From Bacteroidales bacterium (GTDB lineage Bacteria > Bacteroidota > Bacteroidia > Bacteroidales > UBA12077), in the NCBI GenBank assembly GCA_019038645.1, contig JAHOYT010000036.1:62001-126000 (forward strand): a DNA stretch of 64,000 nt, read 5' to 3'. The notes below the pieces were generated by a model, which worked only from the letters and a program-made list of their open reading frames with translations, was not told the origin of the DNA and did not search any database. The stretch's first letter is position 1. Every line of letters starts with the position of its first letter. A program made the translations under genes and the position numbers. Below, piece after piece: positions 20,526 through 31,012 of the stretch.

Positions 20526-22103
20526 TTAGTTAGATTTTTTTAAGAATCTTTTTATAAATTTCTTAAAGAAAAGAATATAGGTATCTGAATTTAATATTAC
20601 AGAATCCGTAGTTGCTTTATATGTAAGGAAAATCCCAAGGGGCATTAAAATAAAAGAAGATAGCCACATTCCCATATAAGGAGGCATAACTGCTTCTCTG
20701 GCAAATTTTTCGCCCGAAATTGAAATAATATAATAGAGAATAAAAAATAATATAGAAATTACAACTGGTGTTCCAAAACCTCCTTTTCGTATTATCGCTC
20801 CAAAAGGTGCTCCGATAAAGAAAAATACCAGACATGCAAAAGACAAAGCAAATTTCCTGTGCCATTCAATCTGGTGTCTTCTTATTGTTTCTTGTTTTCT
20901 ATTAATCTGATTTTTTGAATTTGTAATATTGTTTTTAGCTGACCGTGCATAAGTTAATGCAAATTTAACTGCATCTTCTTTGGCTTTTTTATTTTGAGAA
21001 TTAAAAATACTATCGGTATTATAGGGTATAATTATTTTAGGCGATGATTTTTGTTTGCCAATTATTTTTTTAGAAGAATTAGTACTATTAACACTATTTT
21101 TCTTTATTGTTTTATATTCTGATTTTTCTTTTCTTTTTCTTATTCTTTCCTGGTCAACTATTAGAAAATCTTCTTTTTTAAAATAGCTGTTAATTGCTAT
21201 TGTCTTAGAAAAACTTGTTATTAGGTTATTAAGCTGTATTTTTAATGAGTCTTCCGCGTAATCCAACTGCTTTAAATTTAGCATCCTGAAGTGATTTTTA
21301 AATAAATCTTCATCGCTTCTGTTAAAATCAAAGCCTGTAAGTTCAAATATTATTTCCTGCTTTTCAAAATTTTGTCTTCGGTGAGGGAAAGCCCTGTCTT
21401 TCTTCCGCCGACCTGATTTTTTTTCTTTAACTTCTTCATAAGTATAACCATTATAAAGAGTTAGGATTAAGTTTTTTTCATCCGCTGTCATTTTCATATA
21501 ACCGGAATCAGCAACAGTAACTTTAACATTTTCCTGATTATTATGATGGTCATATACCATAACGTTTTTTAAAAGATTTGTTTTATAATCTTTTTCGGCA
21601 ATTTTAATACTGTAATTTTCAATTCCGTTATAAAATAAACCTTCTTTGATTTGCAATTCAGGACGTTGATTCTTAACGTCGTATATTAAAGTATTGGTTT
21701 TCAGATTAGTATATGGAATGATATTGTCGGAGTAAAAAAAAGCTGCAATACTGATAAAAATTATAAGATAGATAAGTGGCGACATAAAACGCTGTAATGA
21801 AACACCTGCTGATTTAACTGCAGTTAGCTCAAAATTTTCACCTAGATTTCCAAAGGTCATTATTGATGATAAAAGTACTGCAAGAGGTAAAGCCATAGGA
21901 ACCAGCTGAGCCGACATGTATAAAATTAATTCAGCAATAACAGTCCATTCAAGACCTTTTCCTGCAAGATCGTCAATGTACTTCCATAAAAACTGCATTA
22001 ATAAGATAAATAGAGAAACAAAAAATGTTGCTATCAGAGGGCCGAAATATGATTTTAATATGAATTTATGTAATCGTTTCACGGTTTGGATTCTTTTAAA
22101 CAA
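20526..22103 (-). CDS. LptF/LptG family permease
   Basis: LHKFILKSYFGPLIATFFVSLFILLMQFLWKYIDDL...AQLVPMALPLAVLLSSIMTFGNL. Confidence 0.9.
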   Translation of the reverse strand: MFKRIQTVKRLHKFILKSYFGPLIATFFVSLFILLMQFLWKYIDDLAGKGLEWTVIAELILYMSAQLVPMALPLAVLLSSIMTFGNLGENFELTAVKSAGVSLQRFMSPLIYLIIFISIAAFFYSDNIIPYTNLKTNTLIYDVKNQRPELQIKEGLFYNGIENYSIKIAEKDYKTNLLKNVMVYDHHNNQENVKVTVADSGYMKMTADEKNLILTLYNGYTYEEVKEKKSGRRKKDRAFPHRRQNFEKQEIIFELTGFDFNRSDEDLFKNHFRMLNLKQLDYAEDSLKIQLNNLITSFSKTIAINSYFKKEDFLIVDQERIRKRKEKSEYKTIKKNSVNSTNSSKKIIGKQKSSPKIIIPYNTDSIFNSQNKKAKEDAVKFALTYARSAKNNITNSKNQINRKQETIRRHQIEWHRKFALSFACLVFFFIGAPFGAIIRKGGFGTPVVISILFFILYYIISISGEKFAREAVMPPYMGMWLSSFILMPLGIFLTYKATTDSVILNSDTYILFFKKFIKRFLKKSN

Positions 22104-22156
22104 AACGAATACAAAAATAGATTATTTTACAATATGAACTTATGATTTGGAGAAAA

Positions 22157-22531
22157 TTAAAGCCCGAGAGCATGTTTTAGTTCATCAATTTGTCTGTTCC
22201 ACAGATCTATTGTATCATCTTTTTCATCGTCGTCTGCAAAATCAGTAATAATAAGGGCTACATCGCCTGTTAATTCGTCTTTATGAATTTTAAATTCAAA
22301 ATATTCATTATCTTCATTATCAATCCATTTAAAGCGAACCAATTGGTTTTGTTTTTTACAAACCTGTTCAGCTTGTTGCTCCGATCCATCCCAAATAAAA
22401 GTATAGATATCACCTCTGATATTAATGTCATCAGCAAACCATTCGGATAATCCACCTGGAGTACTTAATCTTGTATATAAAATCTTGGGAGATGAATTTA
22501 TCGAATATTCCAGTTCAAATTTATTTTTCAT
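22157..22531 (-). CDS. START-like domain (SRPBCC) protein; start at internal Met 22531 preferred
   Basis: MKNKFELEYSINSSPKILYTRLSTPGGLSEWFADDINI. Confidence 0.8.
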   Translation of the reverse strand: MKNKFELEYSINSSPKILYTRLSTPGGLSEWFADDINIRGDIYTFIWDGSEQQAEQVCKKQNQLVRFKWIDNEDNEYFEFKIHKDELTGDVALIITDFADDDEKDDTIDLWNRQIDELKHALGL

Positions 22532-22601
22532 AGATAATAATATTTGTAATTTTTCTCCTTTACGCAATATATAGTTTTTTTTTCAGAAAACTTATATAAC
22601 C

Positions 22602-22633
22602 TTTATAAAAGATAAATTATTATTTTATATTTG
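22602..22633 (+). promoter_or_regulatory. Bacteroidetes-type promoter for the tRNA: TTTA-N20-TATATTTG
   Basis: Perfect TAnnTTTG -7 box 16 nt upstream of the tRNA 5' end; weaker -33 element. Confidence 0.55.
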
Positions 22634-22649
22634 CACCCCAAAAGTATTT

Positions 22650-22723
22650 GGCGAGGTAGCTCAGGTGGTTAGAGCGCATGATTCATAATCATGAGGTCGC
22701 GAGTTCAAGTCTCGCTCTCGCTA
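22650..22723 (+). tRNA. tRNA with CAU anticodon (elongator Met, or Ile2 if lysidine-modified)
   Basis: Cloverleaf read by eye: acceptor GGCGAGG/TCTCGCT, D stem GCTC/GAGC, anticodon loop TTCATAA, T arm GCGAG-TTCAAGT-CTCGC; no initiator GGG/CCC stem. Confidence 0.93.
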
Positions 22724-22727
22724 CAAG

Positions 22728-22755
22728 AGGCAGGCGAAAAACGCTTGCCTTTTTT
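22728..22755 (+). terminator. Terminator after tRNA
   Basis: AGGCAGGCG-AAAAA-CGCTTGCCT-TTTTT. Confidence 0.75.
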
Positions 22756-22882
22756 GTTTATAAACAGGAGTTTTTACTGTTTTAGCTATAAGATGACGTT
22801 TTACATCATACGATTTTCATCTTCACTTAAATATTTTATATTTTTGTATATAAGCAAATAATTTTGAATAAGGAGAATAATT

Positions 22883-23977
22883 ATGAGAAGAGTATTAGTA
22901 GCTACTGCTGGTGGAGATTGTCCGGGACTGAATGCAGTTATCAGAGCTATTGTAAAAAGAGCTTCACAAGAACGTGATTGGGAAGTAGTCGGAAGCATTC
23001 AGGCATTTAATGGTATTTTATGGGAACCTACCGAAATAAAAATTCTGGACGAAAGTGCCGTTGCAGGTATTCATTTCCAGGGAGGCACAATAATAGAAAC
23101 AACTAACAAAGGGGGCCCTTTTGCTTGGCCGGTAAAGGATAAAGATGGGAATTGGGCGACAGCTGATCGTTCCGAGGAGATGATACGTAAATTAATGTAT
23201 ATGGGAGTTGATGCTGTTATTAATATTGGTGGAGATGGTTCTCAAAGAATATCTCAGCGTCTCTACGAAAAAGGCCTTAATATTATTGGTGTTCCAAAAA
23301 CTATTGATAATGACCTGTCGGCAACGGATACAACTTTTGGATTTCAGACTGCAGTTCAAATTGCCACCGAATCGGTCGACAAGCTGGTAACAACGGCAGC
23401 TAGTCATAACAGAGTTCTTATACTTGAAGTTATGGGGAGAGATGCCGGTTGGATTGGTTTAAATTCTGCCATTGCGGGTGGTGCTGAAATTTGTCTTATA
23501 CCAGAAATACCGTATGATATTAATAAAGTAGTTGATAAGATAAATTCCAGATTTGTACGTGACAGAGGTTTTGTTATCGTAGTAATGGCAGAGGGGGCTC
23601 ACGCAATTGGAGAAAATTCATCAACAATAAAACTGGATGAAGTAGGTTATAATAATTCCAAAATTTCGGGGGGGGCTTCACGTTTAATGAGAGAATTGAA
23701 GGAAGCCGGATGTAAGCATGATATGCGTAAAACCGTATTGGGGCATATTCAAAGAGGAGGTGTGCCAATTGCATACGATAGAGTTCTTGCTACTCAATTT
23801 GGTGTAAAAGCTTTTGAATTAGTTTTGGAGGGAAAATTTGGTGAAATGATTTCTTACAGACACCCAAATATTATATCAGTTCCATTTAATGATGCAATCA
23901 GGGAACCTCATTTTGTTACCATGGATTCAGATTTAATGAAAAGCGCCAGGGGAGTAGGAATTGACTTTGGAGATTAA
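22883..23977 (+). CDS. pfkA: 6-phosphofructokinase
   Basis: GGDCPGLNAVIR, NIGGDGSQ, PKTIDNDL, GFQTAV, EVMGRDAGWI. Confidence 0.95.
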   Translation: MRRVLVATAGGDCPGLNAVIRAIVKRASQERDWEVVGSIQAFNGILWEPTEIKILDESAVAGIHFQGGTIIETTNKGGPFAWPVKDKDGNWATADRSEEMIRKLMYMGVDAVINIGGDGSQRISQRLYEKGLNIIGVPKTIDNDLSATDTTFGFQTAVQIATESVDKLVTTAASHNRVLILEVMGRDAGWIGLNSAIAGGAEICLIPEIPYDINKVVDKINSRFVRDRGFVIVVMAEGAHAIGENSSTIKLDEVGYNNSKISGGASRLMRELKEAGCKHDMRKTVLGHIQRGGVPIAYDRVLATQFGVKAFELVLEGKFGEMISYRHPNIISVPFNDAIREPHFVTMDSDLMKSARGVGIDFGD

Positions 23978-23996
23978 TTTAGAAAAAAGATAATAT

Positions 23997-24029
23997 AAAA
24001 AGAGGAGATCATTTGATCTCCTCTTTTTA
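23997..24029. terminator. Terminator between convergent pfkA and POT transporter genes
   Basis: AAAGAGGAGATCA-TT-TGATCTCCTCTTT plus T tract. Confidence 0.85.
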
Positions 24030-24127
24030 TTTGTGATAGTGTGTTTACACTATGATATCTTTTCCAATTTTTTCATTACTGAGAAAATAAATCCGGCAGT
24101 AATAAAACTAATATTATGTGAATTATT

Positions 24128-25648
24128 TTATTTAGCAACTCTTTCTAACCATTTTACCATAAATAGAACAGTAAACATGGAGATAGCACAAGCAACTACA
24201 AAAATTCCCCAGGTCATCCAAATAGGAATTTGTTCATAAAGGATAGCTCCAATAAATAATAATCCATTACCAAGAGCAGTAGCACCCAGCCAACCACCTT
24301 GCATTAAACCTTGTAGGTGTGGAGGAGCAACTTTAGATACAAATGAAATACCCATAGGGCTAATAAATAATTCAGCTACAGTAAGAATAAAGTATGTTCC
24401 TAACAATAAAAATGGAGTTACTTTAGCAGATTCAATTAACGGAGAGCCACCCATGCTTGGACTGATTTCAGAGAATAAAGGAATATTGAATGAACCTAAC
24501 AACATTACAACAAAACCTAACATTGCAATACCCATACCAATAGCTATTTTCTTTGGAGTAGAAGGTTCAATACCTTTACTTCTTAGCCATCCAAAAATAG
24601 CAACAATAATTGGAGTCAGAAATACAACAAAGAATGGATTCATTGACTGGAATATTTCAGCTGAAAATTCAAATTGACCTATTTTTAATACTGTATAGTC
24701 TTTTGCAAACATCGTTAATGTAAGTCCATTTTGATGGAATGAGAACCAAAAGAAAATAACAACAGCAAATACAGCAAGAAGAGCATATATTCGTTGAGCT
24801 ACTTCTTTAGCTTCCATTTTTATATCACCAGTTGCTTCACCAGAAGATTTTGAATCTGATGGATTTGGGAATCTATTCTTATTAGCGATATATACTGTAA
24901 GGGAGATTAACATAGCAATTATTGCTATTCCAAATGCATAATGGAATCCTGTATTAAATACATTTAAGTAATCATTAGAAAATAAAGTAAGATCATTAAT
25001 AGGAGTTGTTGAAGCGTTGTTTGCAAATTCCTGAAAATTTTGAATGTTTTCTGAAGACATATTTCCGCCTAAATAAGCATGACATTGCTCAGGTAAACTT
25101 GCATCGTAAGTAAAGTTATGTTTTTTTAACCACCAGCTTCTAATTCCTACTCCAGCAAAAGGAGCAAAAATAGCACCTACATTGATAAATGCATAGAATA
25201 ATGAAAAACCAGAATCCCTTTTATTAGAATATTTTGGATTATCATACATTTGACCAACTAGTGCTTGTAGATTTCCTTTAAATAAACCATTACCAAAGGC
25301 TATTACAAATAAGCCAATAATAGTAATTGTAAGGAAGAATGGAACACTAGATACAGGTGTTGGTGTTGGTATAGCCAATATAAGATAACCTAAGCCCATT
25401 AATATTATCCCAACCATAATTGTGCCTTTGTAGTTTTTTAGTTTGTCGGCAATTATACCACCTACTAAGGCTAACATGTAAATTGAAAAATAAAATCCCG
25501 AATATATATAACCGGCATTTGTACCACTGAGTCCAAATTTTGCTTGTAAAAATAGTACCAGAATAGCCATCATAGTGTAAAAACCAAATCGTTCCCCCAT
25601 ATTGGCTAAAGAAGCAGCAATTAATCCTTTAGGATGTCCTTTTAACAT
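24128..25648 (-). CDS. Proton-dependent oligopeptide transporter (POT/PTR2 MFS)
   Basis: MGERFGFYTMMAIL motif, YSGFYFSIYMLALVGG, 12+ TM helices. Confidence 0.92.
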   Translation of the reverse strand: MLKGHPKGLIAASLANMGERFGFYTMMAILVLFLQAKFGLSGTNAGYIYSGFYFSIYMLALVGGIIADKLKNYKGTIMVGIILMGLGYLILAIPTPTPVSSVPFFLTITIIGLFVIAFGNGLFKGNLQALVGQMYDNPKYSNKRDSGFSLFYAFINVGAIFAPFAGVGIRSWWLKKHNFTYDASLPEQCHAYLGGNMSSENIQNFQEFANNASTTPINDLTLFSNDYLNVFNTGFHYAFGIAIIAMLISLTVYIANKNRFPNPSDSKSSGEATGDIKMEAKEVAQRIYALLAVFAVVIFFWFSFHQNGLTLTMFAKDYTVLKIGQFEFSAEIFQSMNPFFVVFLTPIIVAIFGWLRSKGIEPSTPKKIAIGMGIAMLGFVVMLLGSFNIPLFSEISPSMGGSPLIESAKVTPFLLLGTYFILTVAELFISPMGISFVSKVAPPHLQGLMQGGWLGATALGNGLLFIGAILYEQIPIWMTWGIFVVACAISMFTVLFMVKWLERVAK

Positions 25649-25778
25649 AATTTAAATTTATTTAGTTAATATTAATTTTCAATTTCTTAAATTGGAATGA
25701 CAAATATAAAAATCTTTTTTTTGTGACCAAGTTTTTAATTAAAGGTTTAAGCATTAAATTTGTTTAAAAGAATATAAA

Positions 25779-27299
25779 ATGAAAATACTTAAATCATCTC
25801 AAATAAGAGAAGTTGATTCGTTTACAATAAAAAATGAACCTATACTCTCTATTGATTTAATGGAGAGGGCAGCCAGGACTATTTCGGTGTGGATTTCTGA
25901 GAATATTTCAAAAGAAAAAAATATTAAAATATTTGTTGGTCCTGGTAATAATGGAGGAGATGGATTAGCTGTTGCACGTCAACTAAAGGATTTTGATTAT
26001 AACGTAGAGGCTTTTATTCTGAAAATTTCCAATAATCTATCAAAAGATTGTGAAATCAATTTAGATAGATTAAAAATAACAGAAAATACATCAATACAAG
26101 AAATTAGAGCCAAATCTGATTTCCCTGAAATAAATCAAAATGATATTCTCGTAGATGGATTATTTGGATCAGGCTTAACAAGAAAATTAGAAGGTTTACC
26201 CAAAGAGTTAGTTCAATATTTGAATAATTCAAATGCAGATATTGTCGCAATTGACATCCCTTCAGGTTTATTTGGTGAAGATAATACAGGTAATGATTTT
26301 GATGCTATTATTAAAGCTAAATACACATTAACTTTTCAGTTACCTAAACTTTCTTTCTTTTTTGCTGAAAATGAACTTTTTGTTGGCAAATGGAAGGTGT
26401 TACCAATTGGGTTAAACCAGAATTTTATTAATAGTTTGGATTCTGATTATTTTATGATTGATAATGATTATGTCGAGAAAAAAATCATCAATCGCAAAAA
26501 ATTTTCTCATAAAGGAACTTATGGTCATGTGTTGTTAATAGCCGGTAGTTATGGAAAAATGGGAGCAGCTATTCTGGCAGCAAAAGCTTGTTTGCGCGCC
26601 GGATCAGGATTGGTTACTGTTCATGTTCCAAAAATAGGATACGAAATAATGCAAACGGCTTTACCCGAAGCTATGATTAGTATTGATTGGTCTGATATAA
26701 TATTTACCAATGTTAATGATCCGGAAGATTATACTTCGGTGGGAATTGGTCCGGGAATGGGAACAAAACAAAATACAAAAAAGGCTGTATCAAATTTATT
26801 TGAAAGAATTTCAACGCCAATAGTAATCGATGCGGATGGTTTAAATATATTGTCAGAACAAAAGGAACTGATAAAAAAAGTTCCAAAGAATAGTATTTTA
26901 ACCCCTCACCCGAAAGAATTTGAAAGATTGATTGGAGAATCCTTAGAAGATTATGACAGAATTCAGACTCAAATAAATTTTTCTGTTAATCATCAATTGT
27001 ATGTTGTTTTAAAAGGTGCTCATACTTCAATAACTTGCCCTGATGGTTTATGCTATTTCAATAGTACTGGTAATCCGGGAATGGCAACTGCTGGTAGTGG
27101 CGATGTACTTACAGGAATAATACTGTCGTTATTAGGTCAGGGTTATAAACCTAAATATGCTGCGATAGTTGGTGCATATTTACATGGTTTGGCTGGTGAT
27201 ATTGCGACTGAAAATACCGGACAAGAAGCATTAATTGCATCAGATATTATAGAAAATTTGGGTTATGCTTATTTAAAAATTAAAGAAAATAAGATATGA
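25779..27299 (+). CDS. nnr: Bifunctional NAD(P)H-hydrate epimerase / ADP-dependent dehydratase
   Basis: GPGNNGGDGLAVARQL, ILTPHPKEFERL, GNPGMATAGSGDVLTGII. Confidence 0.95.
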   Translation: MKILKSSQIREVDSFTIKNEPILSIDLMERAARTISVWISENISKEKNIKIFVGPGNNGGDGLAVARQLKDFDYNVEAFILKISNNLSKDCEINLDRLKITENTSIQEIRAKSDFPEINQNDILVDGLFGSGLTRKLEGLPKELVQYLNNSNADIVAIDIPSGLFGEDNTGNDFDAIIKAKYTLTFQLPKLSFFFAENELFVGKWKVLPIGLNQNFINSLDSDYFMIDNDYVEKKIINRKKFSHKGTYGHVLLIAGSYGKMGAAILAAKACLRAGSGLVTVHVPKIGYEIMQTALPEAMISIDWSDIIFTNVNDPEDYTSVGIGPGMGTKQNTKKAVSNLFERISTPIVIDADGLNILSEQKELIKKVPKNSILTPHPKEFERLIGESLEDYDRIQTQINFSVNHQLYVVLKGAHTSITCPDGLCYFNSTGNPGMATAGSGDVLTGIILSLLGQGYKPKYAAIVGAYLHGLAGDIATENTGQEALIASDIIENLGYAYLKIKENKI

Positions 27300-28444
27300 A
27301 AAATATAAACATATTTATTATTTTGAGTTTGGTTGTATTTTTCTCATGTAAACCAAGCTCAGAAACACGTGTTACTAAAATTAAAGATTCCGGTCCAATA
27401 CCGGAAAGTGGAATAATTTATGCTTTGCCACGAACCAATCTTAAGTTTACAGTTGAGGCAAAAAAAATGAATGTTATTCCCGGACCTTATAACGAATATG
27501 CTGAGAAATATCTTGGAATAGAAAATGCACCAAAGCAGGAAACTTCTATTTGGCAAATTACCGATATTTCAATTAGCACTTTTAATGATATTGATCCTGA
27601 TCAGTATTATATTCTTGAGCCATCGGGTAAAATGAATATTGATTTTAAGAAGCTTGTTCAAAATGGGAATGTATTACCTGTAAATAAATCTATTGAAAAT
27701 AATTTCTTAAATGAGTTTTATGGAAAGAATAGCACAGATAAAGAAATAAAGTTTACCGATTTAAGCGTATCTAAATATATTGGTGAAGAGCAGGTTACTT
27801 ACTATAAAAGAGTACAGAGGGATTCGCTTTTTGCCAAAGTTCCGGTAGTCGAAACTCGCACAGTGCATAAATCTTTTGAAGATAAAGCAGAAGAAGCAGC
27901 GAACTTTATATTTATGATTCGTGAAAAGAGGGTTGAACTTATTACCGGGATGGCAGATTTTTATCCTGAGGGTAATTCTTTGGAGGTGGCATTGCTTGAG
28001 CTAAATAGACTTGAAAATAATTATCTGACATTATTCATTGGCAAAAAATATGAGAGTTGGGCGACTGTAAGTTTTGAGTTTACTCCTTCTAAAGCAGAAT
28101 TAAATCAGCCATACATTTTGTTTAGGTTTAATGAAGAAAGTGGTGTGCTATCACAAAATAATTTGAGCGGAAGACCAATAATTATTGAACTGGAAAAAAC
28201 AGATCAGACTAAAAACCTGAATTATTTAATATCTGACCAGATTAACAGAGAAGGACTTGAATATAAAGACAAGTTATATTATAGAATTCCGGAGTTAACC
28301 CACGTAAGAATATTCGATGGAAATACATTGCTTGGAACTCATAAGGTGAATATTGAACAATACGGAATAGTTGTTTCTTTCCCTGTAATGTTTTTAATGG
28401 AAGATGAAAGATTTATTGAATTTTACAGGAAGGAAGAGCAATAA
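27296..28444 (+). CDS. DUF4831 family lipoprotein
   Basis: Lipobox FFSCKP; GIIYALPRTNLKFTVEAKK; 4-nt overlap with nnr. Confidence 0.75.
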   Translation: MKNINIFIILSLVVFFSCKPSSETRVTKIKDSGPIPESGIIYALPRTNLKFTVEAKKMNVIPGPYNEYAEKYLGIENAPKQETSIWQITDISISTFNDIDPDQYYILEPSGKMNIDFKKLVQNGNVLPVNKSIENNFLNEFYGKNSTDKEIKFTDLSVSKYIGEEQVTYYKRVQRDSLFAKVPVVETRTVHKSFEDKAEEAANFIFMIREKRVELITGMADFYPEGNSLEVALLELNRLENNYLTLFIGKKYESWATVSFEFTPSKAELNQPYILFRFNEESGVLSQNNLSGRPIIIELEKTDQTKNLNYLISDQINREGLEYKDKLYYRIPELTHVRIFDGNTLLGTHKVNIEQYGIVVSFPVMFLMEDERFIEFYRKEEQ

Positions 28445-28514
28445 ATATACTTGTAAGTTAATTGATTTAGTTACAGACTAATCGTGAAAATAAATTTCTG
28501 CATGACAGGAATGA

Positions 28515-28651
28515 AAAGAAGGTGTCCAAAAAGTTCCTAAGTTGTCATTCCCTTGAAAAAGGGAATCTCATTTTTGACAGTACTGCAACTTAATAAGAGA
28601 TCTCCAATCAAGTTGGAGATGACAAATAACTACTTTTTGGACACCTTCTTT
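28515..28651. repeat. 137-bp MITE-like palindromic element with perfect 20-bp terminal inverted repeats
   Basis: AAAGAAGGTGTCCAAAAAGT ... ACTTTTTGGACACCTTCTTT, with two internal hairpins (ATTCCC/GGGAAT and ATCTCCAA/TTGGAGAT). Confidence 0.85.
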
Positions 28652-28669
28652 ATTTATGTAGAAACTATT

Positions 28670-29206
28670 TTAGTTTACAATTATATTGCTTTTAAAATCT
28701 TTTTGATACTCCTCAAATGATTTGACTTTGAAAGCATCTTCAGCAAAAAACTTAAGAATAGGCTCAAGCTTATCAGCTGTATAATAACCCGGAACAGCAG
28801 TTAAAAGCTGATTATCCTCATTTAAATAGGCTACCGAAGGATATGACATTTTACCTTGTAGTAAAGCTATAGCTAATTGATGAGGTGATCTGCTTTTTAA
28901 TCCTTCATTAAAAAATTTTTTACCACCAAAATTAATTGTATCATTTGTTTCAGCATCAAATCTGACAGCGTAATAGTCTTCATTTAAAATTTTAGCAATT
29001 TCAGGATTAGTAAATGTTGTAGCTTCCATTTTTTTACACCATCCACACCAATCAGTATAAACATCAATAAAAATCTTTCTGTGTTCTGTTTTGTTCAACT
29101 CTACAGCTTCTTCAAAAGAGTACCATTTTACTTCTGTTTTTTGAGCGAAGCTATTACTAGTCAGGGTAATACTAAATGTTATTATAATAAATATTATCTT
29201 CTTCAT
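28670..29206 (-). CDS. Exported thioredoxin-family protein
   Basis: Signal peptide; DVYTDWCGWCKKMEATTF. Confidence 0.9.
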   Translation of the reverse strand: MKKIIFIIITFSITLTSNSFAQKTEVKWYSFEEAVELNKTEHRKIFIDVYTDWCGWCKKMEATTFTNPEIAKILNEDYYAVRFDAETNDTINFGGKKFFNEGLKSRSPHQLAIALLQGKMSYPSVAYLNEDNQLLTAVPGYYTADKLEPILKFFAEDAFKVKSFEEYQKDFKSNIIVN

Positions 29207-29538
29207 AATCTGATATTTTCTCCAAACAATAATTAATATAAATAGTTATATATGTAATAACAAGCCACAAATAAAAATGTTTTGTTTCAATTTTGCAATT
29301 ATTATTAACAATATTTCAATAGTAATTAGACGGCTAAAAAGCTAAAAAGTTTCCTGATACTTAATCTTTTTCGTTAAGAAACGTTAACAAAAAGAATTTA
29401 AATATAATGATTCTTACTATCCCGGTATTTTTTTCTAAATTTGAGCTTTCTAATTTTTCACTCTTTTCATTAAACAATTTGTTAAATAATTAGTCATTGT
29501 ATAAATATTAATTAAAATAAATAAACGGAGGAATAATA

Positions 29539-30996
29539 ATGAGCGAAATTCGTAATTTGGAACCAAAAGCTGTTTGGGAAATTTTTCAACAATTATGTGA
29601 TATACCACGTCCATCAAAAAAAGAACAAAAAGCAGTTGAGTTTGCTAAAAAATTTGGTGAAGATCTTGGATTAGAGACAATTGTAGACGAAATACAAAAT
29701 GTTATAATTAAAAAGCCGGCAACTCCAGGAATGGAAGACCGAAAAACTGTTGTTCTTCAGGGCCACTTAGATATGGTACCACAAAAAAACAGCCATATTG
29801 ATCATGATTTCGAAAAAGATCCGATTCAGGCATACGTTGATGGTGAATGGGTAACTGCAAAAGATACAACTTTAGGTGCTGATAATGGTATTGGTGTTGC
29901 AGCTTCATTAGCTGTTCTTAAAGCTACGGATATAGTTCATGGCCCGTTAGAAGTTTTACTAACAATTGATGAGGAAACCGGAATGACCGGAGCAGAAAAT
30001 TTAAAACCAGGAATTTTAAATGCTGATATTTTAATAAATACAGACTCTGAAGACGAAGGTGAATTATATATCGGTTGTGCAGGAGGTGTTGATACCAACG
30101 CAAAATTTTATTATAAAGAAGAGGAAGTTGCGGCTGACTCTGCTGCCTTTAGAATTGATATAAAAGGATTAAAAGGGGGACACTCAGGACTGGATATTCC
30201 GTTAGGTCGTGGGAATTCTAACAAACTTTTAAATAGAATTTTATATACAATAAATAAATCACTGGATATTCGTTTAGCTGATATCCAATCAGGAAGTTTA
30301 CGAAATGCGATTCCACGTGAAGGTTTTGTAATTGTAACAGTTCCTAATGCGCAAGTAGGTGAATTTAAAAACTTTATTGATGAGCTTGTTCCTCAAATTA
30401 AAAGTGAACTTTCAGTTACTGAGCCTGATTTAGATATTGCTTATACTGAAGCTGATATGCCAGTTAAGGTTATTGATGAAAAAACACATAATAATTTAAT
30501 AAAAGGTATTTATGGAGTTCCAAATGGCGTAATCAGAATGAGCGACGCTATGGAAGGCCTTATTGAAACTTCAACCAATCTTGCAATTGTAAAAAAACAA
30601 GAAGGATTTATTGAACTTGCTTCGCTACAACGTAGTTCTGTTGAAAGTGCTAAGGAAGATTTGGCTAATATGATTCGTAGTGTATTGGAGTTAGCAGGTG
30701 CTGATGTTGTACATGAAGGTGATTATCCGGGATGGAATCCAAATATTAATTCAGAAATTCTGAAAATTATGCAGGATGCTTACAATAATAAATGGGGTAA
30801 AGTTCCTGAAATTAAAGGTATACATGCAGGTTTAGAATGTGGTATAATAATGGAAAACTATCCAAATCTTGATACTATTTCATTTGGTCCAACTATTCGT
30901 TTTCCGCATTCTCCGGATGAAAAGGTAAATATTAAAACCGTAGGAATGTTTTATGACTTTTTAATCGAAACACTTAAGAATATCCCTAAAAAATAA
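29539..30996 (+). CDS. pepD: Aminoacyl-histidine dipeptidase (M20)
   Basis: VVLQGHLDMVPQKN, LGADNGIGVAA, TIDEETGMTGAENL. Confidence 0.95.
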   Translation: MSEIRNLEPKAVWEIFQQLCDIPRPSKKEQKAVEFAKKFGEDLGLETIVDEIQNVIIKKPATPGMEDRKTVVLQGHLDMVPQKNSHIDHDFEKDPIQAYVDGEWVTAKDTTLGADNGIGVAASLAVLKATDIVHGPLEVLLTIDEETGMTGAENLKPGILNADILINTDSEDEGELYIGCAGGVDTNAKFYYKEEEVAADSAAFRIDIKGLKGGHSGLDIPLGRGNSNKLLNRILYTINKSLDIRLADIQSGSLRNAIPREGFVIVTVPNAQVGEFKNFIDELVPQIKSELSVTEPDLDIAYTEADMPVKVIDEKTHNNLIKGIYGVPNGVIRMSDAMEGLIETSTNLAIVKKQEGFIELASLQRSSVESAKEDLANMIRSVLELAGADVVHEGDYPGWNPNINSEILKIMQDAYNNKWGKVPEIKGIHAGLECGIIMENYPNLDTISFGPTIRFPHSPDEKVNIKTVGMFYDFLIETLKNIPKK

Positions 30997-31012
30997 TTAG
31001 TCTTCATAAAAT

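Noticed and set aside
22650-22723. Initiator tRNA-fMet assignment because fmt is in the window
   Set aside because: Anticodon stem lacks the GGG/CCC pairs and position 1-72 is not the C-A mismatch of initiators.
29370-29400. CGTTAAGAAACGTTAAC direct repeat upstream of pepD
   Set aside because: Short and AT-rich; no second site or regulator link to support function.
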